From: Diphasiastrum complanatum
Taxonomy: Eukaryota > Streptophyta > Lycopodiopsida > Lycopodiales > Lycopodiaceae
Direction: 5' to 3'
NCBI GenBank assembly: GCA_029204225.1
Contig: CM055115.1
Coordinates: 8,861,466 to 8,925,465 of the forward strand
Length of the DNA stretch: 64,000 nt
In this document: one piece after another, positions 21,944 through 33,660 of the stretch
Position numbering within the stretch: position 1 is the first letter of the stretch
Layout of the letters: each line of letters begins with the position of its first letter
Notes under the pieces: model-generated
The model's database searches: none
Seen by the model: only the letters and a program-made list of their open reading frames with translations
Told to the model about the DNA's origin: nothing
Translations under genes and position numbers: made by a program

Positions 21944-22926
21944 TTTCCAAGGGAAAGCCAGTCCTATCATGGACAAGCTTGATGGAGCCAATTACCATCT
22001 GTAGAAATTTACGATGAGAACTGTACTAATGGCTAAAGAATTGTATGACGTTGTTATAGGTGCAGAGGTAAGAAATGAAGCTGATGATGGTGCAATCTCT
22101 CGATGGAAGCTGAAGGATGGCAAAGCCTTTGTGCTGATCATCCTCGATATATCAAACACTCAAATCAGCCATGTGTATGAAGCTCAGATCTCCAAGGAAG
22201 TCTAGGACATCTTGAGCACTCTGTACGATGTGCGCGACGTAGCTTCCAAGCTACATCTAAGAAAGAACATTTTCTCTCTCAAGATGACCAACGAAGATTC
22301 CCTACAGAATCACATCAACCGGTTCACGAACCTGCTAAAGCAAATGGCCACTTTCGGATCTGTGATAGATGATCAAGATGTAGTAATGACACTGATTTCA
22401 AACTTGCCAAGCTCATACGATAGCTGGGTGATGATCATCTTGACACACCCTGAATTGACTCGTTCAAGAGTCATGACAATGTTGTTTTAGGAAGAGAGCA
22501 GAAGGAACAAAGTCTCTAGTTCCTCAAGTGTCGACACTCATGTCTTATACACCAACAAAGGCTCAACTAAGCAAAAGAATAAAGGCCCAAAGCAACCAAG
22601 GCTAAATCATGAACCAACACAGTGTCAAGAGAAGTCAAACTAGCCGACAAAGAATTAGCTATTCTACACATATTCTGGTGAACCAACCACAAGATCCAAG
22701 ATTGTCGCATACTGGAGGAAAAGAACAACAGCAAGGGGCAGTCGAAACAAGTGGCACAGGTACAAAAGCACCACAGTCGATTCAAGAATCGGATCATGAT
22801 GCCTTAATGACTAGCCATCAGAAAACATCCAACTACAGCTCCTGGTTTCTGAACTCTGGAGCCACACAACACATGAGTAGCCATATTGGCTATTTCAAGT
22901 CCTATACGCCTTCCAATACCAAATGA
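21944..22926 (+). pseudogene. Ty1/copia Gag, zinc knuckle and protease start (family 1)
   Basis: Gag runs from DKLDGANYH through ISRWKLKDGKAFVLIILDIS to FNLLKQMATFGSV-like residues (here FTNLLKQMATFGSVIDDQDV). A stop near 22203 and another near 22488 break it. A zinc knuckle follows out of frame: the HKIQDC part is intact and the CxxC part is damaged by an indel. The protease start reads SSWFLNSGATQHMSSHIGYF, with Asn where the catalytic Asp of D-S-G-A should be. The most complete 5' half of this family here. Confidence 0.88.
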
Positions 22927-23600
22927 AATGTTCACATGGGCAACAATAGCACACATGCTATTAAAGGTGAAGGTACAGTAAGATTGAGCTTTGCAAACGC
23001 TCAATCTAAGCTACTTTGAAATGTACTGCATGTACCGAATCTATCTACAAATTCGTTGAGACAGAGCGAGAAGGCTGATCTTTATCACGCAGCAACGGTA
23101 TCTTGATTATACCCTTATCACAAACAATCTGATCAATTGTAAACTAGCTCACTCACCAATGGATTCAGGCTTGCGATTATTGAAGGTCCAATGCCAAGAA
23201 GTGGTTATGGAACTTAAGACGGTTATTTCATATTTAGAACATCTACGAGGCTATATAAAGAGCATTTGCTCTCGCATACTTGTTTGAAATGGAATGAAGT
23301 GAAGTTCGTGAGTCAGTCTATTCTGCAGACATTCCGATGAACCAACCACAAGATCCAAGATTGCCGCATACTGCAAGAAAAGAACAACAACAAGGGGCAG
23401 TCAAAACAAGTGGCCAATGCAAGTACAAAAGCACCACAGTCGGTTCAAGAATCGGATAATGATGCCTTAATGACTAGCCATCAAAGAACATCCAACGACA
23501 GCTCCTGGTTTCTGAACTCCGGAGCTACACAGAACATGACTAGCCATTTTGGCTATTTCGAGTCCTATACGCCTTCCAATACCAATTAAAAACTTGACCG
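22927..23600 (+). pseudogene. Scrambled copia pieces (protease, RNase H side, LTR, Gag)
   Basis: Order here: protease C-terminal part (to 23055), an RT/RNase H-side piece starting near 23058 that matches the minus copia at 46.7 kb (segment LINCKLAHSPMDSGLRL on +), an LTR-like piece with TATATAAA near 23253, then zinc-knuckle and protease sequence again from 23330 (WFLNSGATQNMTSHFGYF at about 23507). The normal order is impossible, so at least two rearrangements occurred. Confidence 0.7.
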
Positions 23601-23835
23601 TGAGCCCATAAAAACTGAAATCATAAATAGGACCCAACTTGACTTTGAAATTGCAAGTTGAGGCCAAGCTAGGTGCTAAAAACCGAATTTGGGCCAGTGC
23701 CCTATTTTTAGAGTCAGTTTTTGAAAAGTCATAAGGAGGTGCCCCATTTCTTGAAGGGGTGCACCTCCAGCCCATTGAGCCCCTACGTATAGGGAGGTGT
23801 GTGGGACAGCATACCATTGTTCATTGTCATCTTCT

Positions 23836-23869
<34 letters not shown>

Positions 23870-24634
23870 CTTGGAAATAAAAGGAAGGAGTAGAAGTTGT
23901 TGTGCTTGGTGCCTCCCATCTCTTCCACTTCCTATTTGTGCTCAATCCACGAGACAAGGAGGAGGAAAGGAGAAGAGGCTGATCTGCTTGGTGCCTTCCA
24001 CTCTAATTTCTTTGTTGGATCTTTACTCTAAATTCTGTTCATTTTCATTGCTATTGATCTGTTTTTCAGCCTTTAGCATTGTGTTACCACTATTTGTGGA
24101 TTTGTGAATTGTTTTTTCTGCCATCTCTAACATTTGGTTGCAGATCTTGGAAGGGTGTAGATTGCAGTGGGATTAATCCTGTAGATTGTTGTTATTAATC
24201 TTGTGTCTGCAAAGCTTGCAATTGTGGAAAGCTTTATTGTTACATTCACAAGGTTTTGTGATTTATTTAAAGATTGTTTGTTATCCAAGAAGGCAGTCAT
24301 TGCCTTGTTTATTGCACTAAGGCTTTCAAAGCTTTGTCAGTAGTTTTGAGGGATGCCCAATGAACAGAGCCTGTTCATTGCTAGTTTTTTGAGAAGTTAT
24401 TGATCTGTTTCAGATCCAATACCCCGTGGGCCTGTCAAAAAGCAGAGTACATATCTCTAGTTCTGCTTGAGGCCATTTTTGTGCCTGTCAAAATCATTGG
24501 ATATTTTCCTATCTTGTTTACCCTTAAGAAAAAAAAACACACAGGCATAGAGCCCTGAGGGCCTGATTGTTTGAAAGAGCTCTGCTTGTTAAGGCCTCTA
24601 GAAGCCATCTGTGTGCAGCTCCTCCTGGTCACCC
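23601..24634. other. No gene; leader-like region with GA microsatellite
   Basis: A GA repeat at 23839-23867 is followed by a CT- and T-rich stretch resembling a transcribed leader or an LTR (23870-24430). No frame shows a known domain. It may belong to an unrecognised LTR element. Confidence 0.4.
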
Positions 24635-24892
24635 ATGATGTAGTGTAGGCTCTAGCTGAAGATCCTCATCCTCACCTTGTTGACATATTTGCTTTTCTTT
24701 GAAAGACAAATAGCACTTTGGCATGCGGTGCAACTTGAAAATGCGATGCATAGTCCGACCTATCTAAATAAATAGCGAGTACCGAGGTTAACCATGACAT
24801 TCTATTAACTAGTCATATTCCAGGCAACTCCCTTGGATCACTTTGTTGGGTTGGTATCCAAAGTGTTTTTTGGTCCGAAGTTTTAGCCCTCT
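24635..24892 (+). repeat. Repeat E, copy 1
   Basis: About 260 bp matching the reverse complement of 45848-46120 at high identity, from CACCCATGATGTAGTG to TTAGCCCTCTTAGG. Homology stops exactly where copia protease sequence starts here and where the promoter-proximal part of the BYPASS1-like gene starts there. Class unknown. Confidence 0.75.
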
Positions 24893-25866
24893 TAGGTAAA
24901 CCTATAGAGATATCCTTGTCTCTTGTCGATTGCAAGAACTCTCTTGCTATTATCAAGAATCTGATAGGAATCCATCTGAAACTCTACCCTATGTCCTAAA
25001 TCTCTGATTCGACTGACAGAAAATAGATTTGTTGTTAGGTTCGGGACATACAATACATTTGGTACAAGTTTTGACATTTCATTCTAAAAATTCATCCTAA
25101 CAGTACCTTCACCTTCAATAATGTGGGAGTTGTTATCTCCATGGTGAGACGAATCTTTTGGTGCTATAGGCCGAATAATCGATGAACCATTCTTGATGGC
25201 TTGTCATGTGTTGTATTGCTCCAAAATTGAGGAACCATTCCTCCGATTGTTTGACATGGTGATGGTTCACCATGAAGACTTTATGCTCATCATCATCTTC
25301 TTGGTTCTTCTATTTCATGTTCGCTGCATGGGCTTGCTAGTCCGGCTACTTCCTCTTGTCATTGTTGAACTTCAAGATTCGACAGTTTTGGACTTTGTGG
25401 TTTGCCCTCTTGCAGTATCTATAGAAGAGCCTCTTCTTGTTTTGAACATGTGGCTGATTTTGGGTCTTATGTGTTCGCTTTTGATTGTTGTCGGTTTGTC
25501 AGGCAGCTTTCTTCTTCTATTGCTTCCTGGTGTTCTTCTTTGAGAATAATGCCTGTGAGTCGTTTGTGGAGGATGAGGATGTTCTATTCCTTCTTGTTTC
25601 CTCTTGCAGTAGCAGATTAAGACTCTGGACAAGGTTATATTTGAGTGTGTGGTTATCATCATCACCCAATTTTCATAAGAGGATGGCAAACTGAGCTTCC
25701 ACTTGGAAATGGCTTGCTCATCGACACTGAGAATTAGTTTGGTTCCAACGACTATTTTCCAAAGTTCTTTGGCCATCAATACCACTTTCGTCTTGAAGTT
25801 CCATATCTGGTAATTCGAACCATCGAGTTTCTCTACCATTAGAGCAGACTGTGGTTCCGAATCCAT
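24893..25866 (-). pseudogene. Ty1/copia Gag and protease (family 3)
   Basis: Minus strand: Gag starts at 25866 with MDSEPQSALMVEKLDGSNYQ then IWNFKTKVVLMAKELWK. An internal deletion joins AISKWKL directly to SLPSSYENWVMM. A basic region with a decayed zinc knuckle follows, then WFLNFGAIQHMTSHQEWF (protease, with Asn for the catalytic Asp again) and NVLYVPNLTTNLFSVSRI. It ends at YLYRFT next to repeat E. A leader of about 130 bp and a primer site lie upstream. Dead copy. Confidence 0.85.
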
Positions 25867-25994
25867 CTGGAATTCTAGGGTGAGTGTTATGCAAATAGTA
25901 GATTAATGTGACTAAAAACAATTATAGCTATTGTCTACACTATATCAGAATGCTTGTTCTAATAATGTCAGTTCAAGATACGTCATAGTAGTAT

Positions 25995-26261
25995 GCTCTA
26001 ATACCATGTTGGGATTTGGTGCTATTCTCATCGCGACATAGAAAAGCGAATGGGGAATCCTTAGTACATGCAACTATGTCTATCAGATTCAGACAAATCA
26101 GGATCACAACTTTCAAGTCGTTGGATCTAAATAGTTGATTCAATAGCCATGCACAAATTATCTTGTTTATCAGATATAGCTTCGCGAAAGCAGTTGGAAT
26201 ACGTTTATCAGAATGATAGATCAAGCAGTGCTATTAGTGACATCAAACAGTTTAATCTACA
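25995..26261 (-). repeat. Copia primer binding site and LTR (family 3)
   Basis: GCTCTAATACCA at 25995-26006 is the reverse complement of the initiator-tRNA-Met primer site TGGTATCAGAGC with one change. It is followed at once by TGTTGGGATTTGG, the reversed end of an LTR. The LTR extends at most to about 26261, where repeat B begins. It serves the minus-strand Gag at 25866. No second LTR was found. Confidence 0.75.
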
Positions 26262-26780
26262 AACATTTGAGACAAAAGGATCCGGCCTTTGAAAATAACT
26301 GTAGCCAAACCTTCAAAACAGATCATTACTTAAGGTTTATTGTAACATCCAATGATAAGAAGTTGAATGTCCAAAAATACTCATAGAAAAGTTGAATACA
26401 GCTGCTAGTTGATTTCTATTATCCATTACTATGGATGATATACATAAAATGGGAAGATAAATATAGTGAATATGTTGAAGGTATGAAAGAATGTATTCAT
26501 AGTCGTGAGAATCATTTGACACATACGATTTGGATCACTTATAAAAGAGATGATTTGGTTAAATTTACAGCCAAAATCTTATATAATGTCAGTTCTTATA
26601 TGGAAGACTCAACTGCTGGTCACTTACGAAAAAGATGTACCCTCTATACATATGCTCAAGAAGAAAAGTTATGCTGCATCAAGTGATTCTTCTGATGCAA
26701 TTCATGTTATAACTTTGTTCACATACAAACTAAAGCAGCTGGGACATCGACAACCAAAGATGTACCCCAAAAAAACAATT
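26262..26780 (+). repeat. Repeat B, copy 3 (5' truncated)
   Basis: Starts at TTTGAGACAAAAGGATCC, inside the gypsy integrase-tail repeat, so the TTKKTPLSLVYG part is missing. Best frame: YIKWEDKYSEYVEGMKECIH and SRENHLTHTIWITYKRDD. It begins directly after the family 3 LTR. Confidence 0.7.
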
Positions 26781-27174
26781 AATGATCCATGTTGGGAATT
26801 TTTTTATCAACATCGAGTGCGAATTTTTGTATAGATTACAACAACGATGTTGTATCCATTTGTGTAGGCCCAAATTTTCATATGAAAACTTCAATAGATT
26901 TTTGGAAGGAGCACATTACAACAATTCATGTACATTTGGAAGACCTGCTCAATCTGAGGATGAAGACATGTGATAACAAGGCATGATCTAGTTGCCTCCT
27001 ATTTCGATCTACATAATGCAAAATAGTTATTTTTTGTGATAGTTTATTTGTTGTTTTAAAACGGTTGAGCTTAGAATAGAATAAGTGTATTCCGATACCA
27101 GGTAGAAGATCAAATCGATGCGTGGTCAAACTTCATTTTGACCTAGAGTCCATATGTTATTCCGATCCTTGTCA
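26781..27174 (+). repeat. Repeat D, copy 4 (leader deleted)
   Basis: Repeat D is intact, but the TATA-containing leader is lost: the sequence jumps from CCTTGTCAAAAGC to AGTCCTATAATGGAC inside Gag. Gag here therefore has no start or promoter. Confidence 0.75.
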
Positions 27175-27720
27175 AAAGCAGTCCTATAATGGACAAGCAT
27201 GATGGAGCTAGTTACCATCTATATAAATTTAAGATGAGAACTATGCTAATGGCTAACAAATTGTATGACATTGTTATAGGTGCAGAGGTAAGACCTGAAG
27301 CTGACGATGCTGCAATTTCCTGATGGAAGCTTAAAGATGGCAAAGCCTTTGCGCTGATCATCCTCAATATATCAGACACTCAAATCAGCCATGTGTCTAG
27401 AGCTCAGACCTCCAAGGAAGGTTGGGACATCTTGAGCACTCTGTACGATGTGTGTGACATAGCTTCCAAGCTGCATCTCAGGAAGAATATTTTCTCGCTC
27501 AAGATGACCAACGAAGATTCCCTACAGAGTCGCATCAACCAGTTCAAGAACCTGCTGAAGCAAATGGCCACTGTCGGATATGTCATAGATGATCAAAATG
27601 CAGTAATGACACTACTTTCAAGCTTGCCAAGCTCATGCGACAGCTGGGTGATGATTATCACGACACACCCTAAACTGACTCATGCAAGAGTCATGACAAT
27701 GTTGTTGCAGGAAGAGACTG
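27175..27720 (+). pseudogene. Ty1/copia Gag (family 1), no start
   Basis: Begins inside Gag (SPIMDKHDGASYH-like) and reads SKEGWDILSTLYDVCDIASK, LKMTNEDSLQSRINQFKNLL and VMTLLSSLPSSCDSWVMIIT. A TGA near 27322 is at the same place as in the copy at 2.08 kb, showing common descent. It ends in the chimeric join to the coiled-coil piece near 27720. Confidence 0.85.
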
Positions 27721-28467
27721 CGGCACTCCATGGTAGATTTGAAACGACAGTAGTAGCAGTTATCTGATATGGAGGTTTAGCTCCCTGATAGAGATGATAA
27801 ATGTAACAAACTTTAGGAGGAAGCCGAAATGCTAGTTGTGAGCTGCTCGAATGAAGGAACACACCACCATCAGGGGAACTATGCCAAGGGTTGATAGAAC
27901 TACACAACCCGAAAAGCAAACTGGGTGATTTTCAAAAGGAGATCAAACTTGGGTTCCCATAACGCGACAACCTAGTGTTAAGCGGACAAGAACTGTTGGA
28001 TTCTTTCCTCTCCATCCCTATTCATTAAGCTGTTCTAAATCCACATGGGACACAGAAATACTAGCGGTTCTTTTGGTATATCAAAAACAAAAAGATAACA
28101 ACAAAGATAACACCCTTATCTTTAGTATATGGGATGTATCTCATACTGCCTATTCAATTTGATGTGCCCCATATATCGAATTCAGGAATTAAAAGGAGAC
28201 ATCTCCAATAAGGTAATAAATGGAAGACTTCACATGATATCGCTTTAGAATATTTGAGACAAAAGGATCCGGCCTTTGAAAATAATTGCAGCCAAACCTT
28301 CAAAATAGATCATTACTTAAGGTTTCTTGTAACATCCAATGATAAGATGTTGAATGTCCAAAAATACTCATAGAAAAGTTGAATAGAACTACTAGTGGAT
28401 TTCTATTATCCATTACTACGGATGATATACACAAAACATGAAGATAAATATAGTGAATACTTTGAAG
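27721..28467 (+). repeat. Coiled-coil fragment and repeat B, copies 3 and 4
   Basis: 27721-27960 matches the coiled-coil piece at 18145; 28030-28467 is repeat B, reading TPLSLVYGMYLILPIQFDV with a shift after it. Repeat B stops at GAAGGTTTGGAAAG, where it is fused to the end of the BYPASS1-like gene. The fusion uses a short shared GGTTTGGA-like sequence. Confidence 0.75.
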
Positions 28468-28858
28468 GTTTGGAAAGTTTAGTGTGCACCGTACGTGATC
28501 TTTTTGATGACATAGTCGCGGGTAGGACAAAACTCATTTATGCAGTAAGGAAATTTTGTTGAGTGATTCTTCGCTAGTTGCACCTCTAGAATGACTATCG
28601 CAAGATTATTTACTAGCTGGATATTGAGGAGTAACATGGCATCAAATTAACTGACAAAAATAGAACATCTTTTATCGTTGTTTATATTCTTGAAAGGCAA
28701 GATAATTGAGGTCTACAATTTACTTGGTAGAGAAAATAGTAATTGTGATTACTTTGTCTCAATTGCTCGTGGCCTTTACTATGGCTCCTTTGTAGTATTA
28801 CCATGGCGTCAGCATTTTGCTTAGAACATATCTGAATAGGCACAAAGTTTTACAACAA
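28468..28858 (+). pseudogene. Captured 3' end of the BYPASS1-like gene, copy 1
   Basis: Reads LFDDIVAGRTKLIYAVRKFC then stop, matching the last residues of the intact gene at 44447-45391, followed by about 300 bp of that gene's 3' flank. The first codons are frameshifted at the fusion. Only about 30 codons are present, so no function as protein is expected. It ends at 28858 in gypsy integrase. Confidence 0.88.
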
Positions 28859-29460
28859 AGTTTTTGTTGGAATCAACTGCACCATTTTTGTTAGCTTGTC
28901 AACTACTACCCAAATAGCATCGTGACCCTTCCCTAACTTGGGAAGTCCGAGCAAAAAATCCATGGAAGTATTTTCCCATTTCTTGCTGGTTTCTGCTTTA
29001 TTTACTTGGCATTTTTCACATTTTTGAACATATGCCTCAACATGACCTTTCATTTTTGGCCAATAAAATTTTCACTTAACAAGGTCAAGTGTCCTCTGTA
29101 TACCAGGGTGTCCCACACTGGGGCTATTGTGGCACTCGCGCAGGATTTGGGCCCTAATGTCCACGATATCTGGTGCACAAACTTTTCCTCTATGGAAAAG
29201 CAAACCATTTCTAATGAAATAATAAAATATCTTCTCTTCATGAGATTTCTTGGAATCTTGCTTTCCTAGATTTTCTCTCAAAATAGAGCTTCCTGCCAGG
29301 ACATCTTGCCATATACGACCAAAAAACTCATCGGTTCGACAAAGATCTCGCAGAGAAAGATACAACTCGGATTGGAACTCAGCAGAGCATAACTGATTAA
29401 CTTCTCCAATCCGGCTATTTCCAATGATACATGCTGGTTCTTTCCAATGATTTAGGATTG
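28850..29460 (-). pseudogene. Ty3/gypsy integrase N-terminus, copy 1
   Basis: Minus strand: YLSLRDLCRTDEFFGRIWQD, VCAPDIVDIRAQILRECHNS and SVGHPGIQRTLDLVK, then HVEAYVQKCEKCQVNKAE, TSMDFLLGLPKLGKGHD and WVVVDKLTKMVQLIPTK. The His-His-Cys-Cys zinc motif is visible (ECHNSPSVGHPG...CEKC), as is the first catalytic Asp (MDF). It is cut after LIPTKTLL by the captured gene end. The same family as 41497-43060. Confidence 0.9.
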
Positions 29461-29875
29461 TAGACTATGTTTTGGTAAAAATTGTTTGGTTTTTCATGTT
29501 TTTTGGCACAAAATAGATTGGAAGAACCATAATCCAGCAAGATCAGACCAATTAGATGGTTGTAATTCTATAAATTGGTTTGCATGTGTTAGAGAAAGAG
29601 TTGTATGTCATGAATTTCCACTTTATTGTGATGAAAAAACTGGAAAATAGCCAAAAATCATCATTTTTGTTTGTTTTTCATAAAGTTGGATAGAGGTGGC
29701 TATAAAACACCATGTAGAGCTTGTAAATAGGTATACCAAAGTCGTTTGAAGCTTTCTTTGAGGTGAGAACCAAGAATTCCAGCAATTGGTCTTGCTTTGT
29801 AATACGCTTTGGTCTTGCTCTGTAATACGCTTTACAGCACCCAATTTGGTGTCCTATAGCCAAAGTTATGATCAT
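29461..29875 (+). repeat. Repeat C, copy 1
   Basis: Matches 43065-43400, in both places directly next to the gypsy integrase, so it is probably element sequence (RNase H side or spacer) that has lost coding. At 29786-29831 a 23-bp unit (TTGGTCTTGCT, then T/C, TGTAATACGC) is duplicated in tandem, which the other copy lacks. Confidence 0.65.
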
Positions 29876-32340
29876 TTGAAGTTTTGCAGTTTTGTGAGTA
29901 AAATTGGCAAAATTTGAAATTGTTCTGACTGCATGCCAGTCATTTCCCTAATTTGTAGTATTGTGCTTGCATGGATTAGTTGCAAGTTGATTCTTAGAGT
30001 GATTCTGACATGCATGAGAGATTTACAATTGATTTGAGTGGTCATATGCATGTGCTTTGACAGTTGGATCACAAATCAGTATTAATGGACGACAAATTCC
30101 GTAAAATTGAAGTTTACGTAAAAACATGTCGTAATGACGTTTGTAACTGATGTAGTGTGCTTTCATGCCAGTTTGACATTGGGTTAGTAACATTAGAAAT
30201 CAGACAGTGTTTCAATTTTTTCAATTTCGATTGCCTTTTGTACTGACAGTATTTTCGAATCACGTAAAATAAAAACAAAATTTGAGTTTTCCGAAAAAAT
30301 AAAAATTTCGTTCATTTTTTTGTCATCTATAAAATCAGTTTCGATTAGTGAATTGATTAAACTGAGTTTATCACTCATAATTGGTCACAGTGTTTTCACT
30401 AAGTCTAAATTATTTTGTGGTGATAGATAAGTTAAAATTGACAAGAGAAACTGCAATGAAATTGCCGACAAGTTTTACTGTATTGCCATTCTTTTTACTT
30501 TTGGAGTTGGGAACTCCCAGATTGAAAGTTGAAATTTGAATTATTTTTTTTTTTGTTGAATTTAAATTTGGTAAAAATTTGAAATCAGTTACTTGCCTGA
30601 TAGTTTTCTAATCGATGTTGATCGCTAGAAATCAGTCAAACGAATGTTTGTGCAAGATACTCGTTAAATTTGATCAAAATCGTCAAACAATATGAAATGA
30701 CCAGATTGAATGAGTGGGAATAGTATTCTTTATCTAGACAGTAAATCTGATAGGATATGGTTCAAGAATTACTGAAATCCTATTGGTAAGATTTCCATTC
30801 ATGTAATTTTATATTATGTGTTTGGATAGGATTTATCAATATTAACGGAGTCATGCCAAACTAGTCAATAAAAAGGAAAAATAGTCCAATTTTATTGGAA
30901 AATTTGTAATAAAAGAAATTACATGACTGATTTCATTTCCAGTAAAATCCTATGGTGAATTATATTCAAAAGATTAGACTAGTACGGTTTCACATACTAG
31001 CAAATGATTTTTCATATAACGGATATTCAACCCAGGTGAAGGACAGAAGTAAAATTGTTTTGGACTTTTTCCTATAGTGATTGATTTTTAAACATTTACT
31101 ACTGTCAGTACATCTTTTTGGTACCTTAGTTGAAATAGATTTCCAGAGAACTGAAAATTCTAAGGAAGGAAGAAGAGTGGACATCAGATGGTAGTAAGTA
31201 GTATAAGGAAATGTATTTCGTAGTTCGGATCTTGGTAATCCTTGTAAATAGTTGCTTAATTCTGGTTATTGATTTCCTGGTTTGAATTCATTCAGTTGAC
31301 CTCGTAACTGATATCTTTGTAACCATTGAGTTATCCACAGTTTTGGATGTCAATTGTGAGGTTAAAGGTGGAATCTCATGCATGGATTACATTGGATCTG
31401 TTAGTTGACAGAAGCTTGTCCCTAGATTTGATGCATCAGTAGGGGATTTGAAGCTTATTCATTAACCAGAAAGGATCAGGATGTAATATTTAACCATGGT
31501 AATTCTTCTGTTTATATCACAGGATCAGATGTGGATTCGTAGTATCCATCTCATAGGCATGCCAGTCATCTGAATAAATGGATTCTCTAGTGTTTTGGAA
31601 ATAAGGCATAATAACCTATAGTGATTATAGGACAGCTAGATGATCAGTGGATCTCTAGAATATCAGATTAGGCGGTTAAGGATTTTCTGAAAGGAAAAGC
31701 TGATGGTATGGGACATCAGTAATTTTGGAAAGAGAATTCTAGGACTGTAAAGATCTGATGATCAATGGTGTGTTATAGTACCTAGTCACGATATGTGACA
31801 GAAGAAAACCATTCGATCAAATGTGGGATATTTTGGAAAATTTTGAGGTTTAATCTAGATCCCAATGTGGTATCTCATTATTTACAAAATTAGAGGCCCT
31901 CGAATCTATTTCTCGCTTTATTAATTAATCCTTTACTTCTTAGTAATTTCTCAAATATAAGATATCAGACTGAGTTATATGATTCTTTCCAACATGAAGT
32001 TATTCTTCTAAGAGTTTGTTATTTCATATTACTACTTGTGTGAATAGCCTTGGAATTCAGATAAATTCTAAGATTAAAATGTTTCAATTTCTTAAACCTA
32101 GAATATCTCTGTTACATAAATGGATTTCGATGGAATAGTAACTTCTATCACTCAGATTGAAAATATTTGAAGGATAAGTCATGTTTGTAATGAAGTGAAT
32201 CCTTTTAGTGGAAGCACTTATTACTGACTTTTCTTGGATTTGGATATTTTTATATATCATCTTTCCAGTTAACTTTTATTGAAATTGATAATTTCATTAA
32301 AAGGAGGGGTGAAGTGGTTGTTCATCAATGATCTTTAAAA
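29876..32340 (+). repeat. Repeat A, longest copy
   Basis: About 2.46 kb, AT-rich, with no sustained coding frame. Its first 1.1 kb matches 230-1275 and 39021-39700; the part near 31000-31370 is shared with 39660-40020; the part from 31400 to 32260 is unique in the window. The right end continues into repeat D. Unclassified; it could be the non-coding body of a large retroelement or a long spacer. Confidence 0.75.
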
Positions 32341-32915
32341 AAACAATTAATGATCGATGCTGATCAGTTTTTTTTCAACATCGAGCACGAATTTTTGTAT
32401 AGATTACAACAATGATGTTGTATGCATTTGTGTAGCCCCAGATTTTCATATGAAAACTTTAATAGATTTTTGGAAGGAGCACACTACAACAATTCATGTA
32501 CATTTTGGAGGACCTGCTCAATCTGAGGATGAAGACATGTGATAACATGGCATGATCTAGTTGTCTCTTATTTCGATCTACATAATGCAAAATAGTTATT
32601 TCTTGTGATAGTTTATTTGTTGTTTGAAAAAGATTGAGCTTAGAATAGAATAAGTGTATTCTGATACCAGGTCGAAGATCAAATCAATCCATGGTCAAAC
32701 TTTATTTTGACCCAGAGCCCATATGTTATTCCGATCCTTGTCAAAAGCGGTTATGGAACTTAAGAGGGTTATTTCATATTTAGAACACGAGGCTATATAA
32801 AGTGCATTTGTTCTCGCATATTTCATTGAAATGAAATGAAGTGAAGTTAGTGAGTTAGTCTATTTTCATTCTCAAGTCACTGATAGTTACTACTATCACT
32901 TAGACTAATATCAAC
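32341..32915 (+). repeat. Repeat D plus leader, copy 5
   Basis: As at 1336-1911, and here also directly after repeat A. The TATA box TATATAAA lies about 120 bp before the Gag ATG at 32916. The A-D-leader-Gag order is shared by copies 1 and 5. Confidence 0.7.
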
Positions 32916-33660
32916 ATGGATTTCCAAGGGAAAGCCAGTCCTATAATGGACAAGCATGATGAAGCCAATTACCATCTATATAAATTTAAGATGAGAACTA
33001 TGCTAATGGCTAACAAATTGTATGACGTTGTTATAGGTGCAGAGGTAAGACCCGAAGATGACGATGCTGCAATTTTCTTGATGGAAGCTGAAGGATGGCA
33101 AAGCCTTTGCGCTGATCATCCTCAATATATCAGACACTCAAATCGGCCATATGTCTAAAGCTCAGACCTCCAAGGAAGTCTGGGACACCTTGAGCACTCT
33201 GTACTATGTGTGCGACATAGCTTCCAAGCTACATCTCAAGAAGAAGATTTTCTCACTCAAGATGACCAACGAAGATTCCCTACAGAGGCACATCAGCTAG
33301 TCAAAGAACCTGCTGAAGCAAATGGCCACTGTCGGATATGTCATAGATGATCAAAATGCAGTAATGACACTACTTTCAAGCTTGCCAAGCTCATGCGACA
33401 GCTGGGTGATGATTATCACGACACACCCTAAACTGACTCTTTCAAGAGTCATGACAATGTTGTTGCAGGAAGAGACTGCGGCACTCCATGGTAGATTTGA
33501 AACGACAGTAGTAGCAGTTATCTGATATGGAGGTTTAGCTCCCTGATAGAGATGATAAATGTAACAAACTTCAGGAGCAAGCCGAAATGCCAGTAGTGAG
33601 CTGCTCGAACGAAGGAACACACCACCATCAGGGGGACTACGCCAAGGGCTGATAGAACTA
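32916..33660 (+). pseudogene. Ty1/copia Gag fused to coiled-coil fragment
   Basis: Gag starts MDFQGKASPIMDKHDEANYH. A one-base insertion near 33075 shifts the frame, and a TAG near 33298 interrupts the INQF region. From 33481 it becomes the coiled-coil piece (VAVI* join identical to the copies at 20345 and 27721). It ends at about 33660 at the start of another copia piece. Confidence 0.82.
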
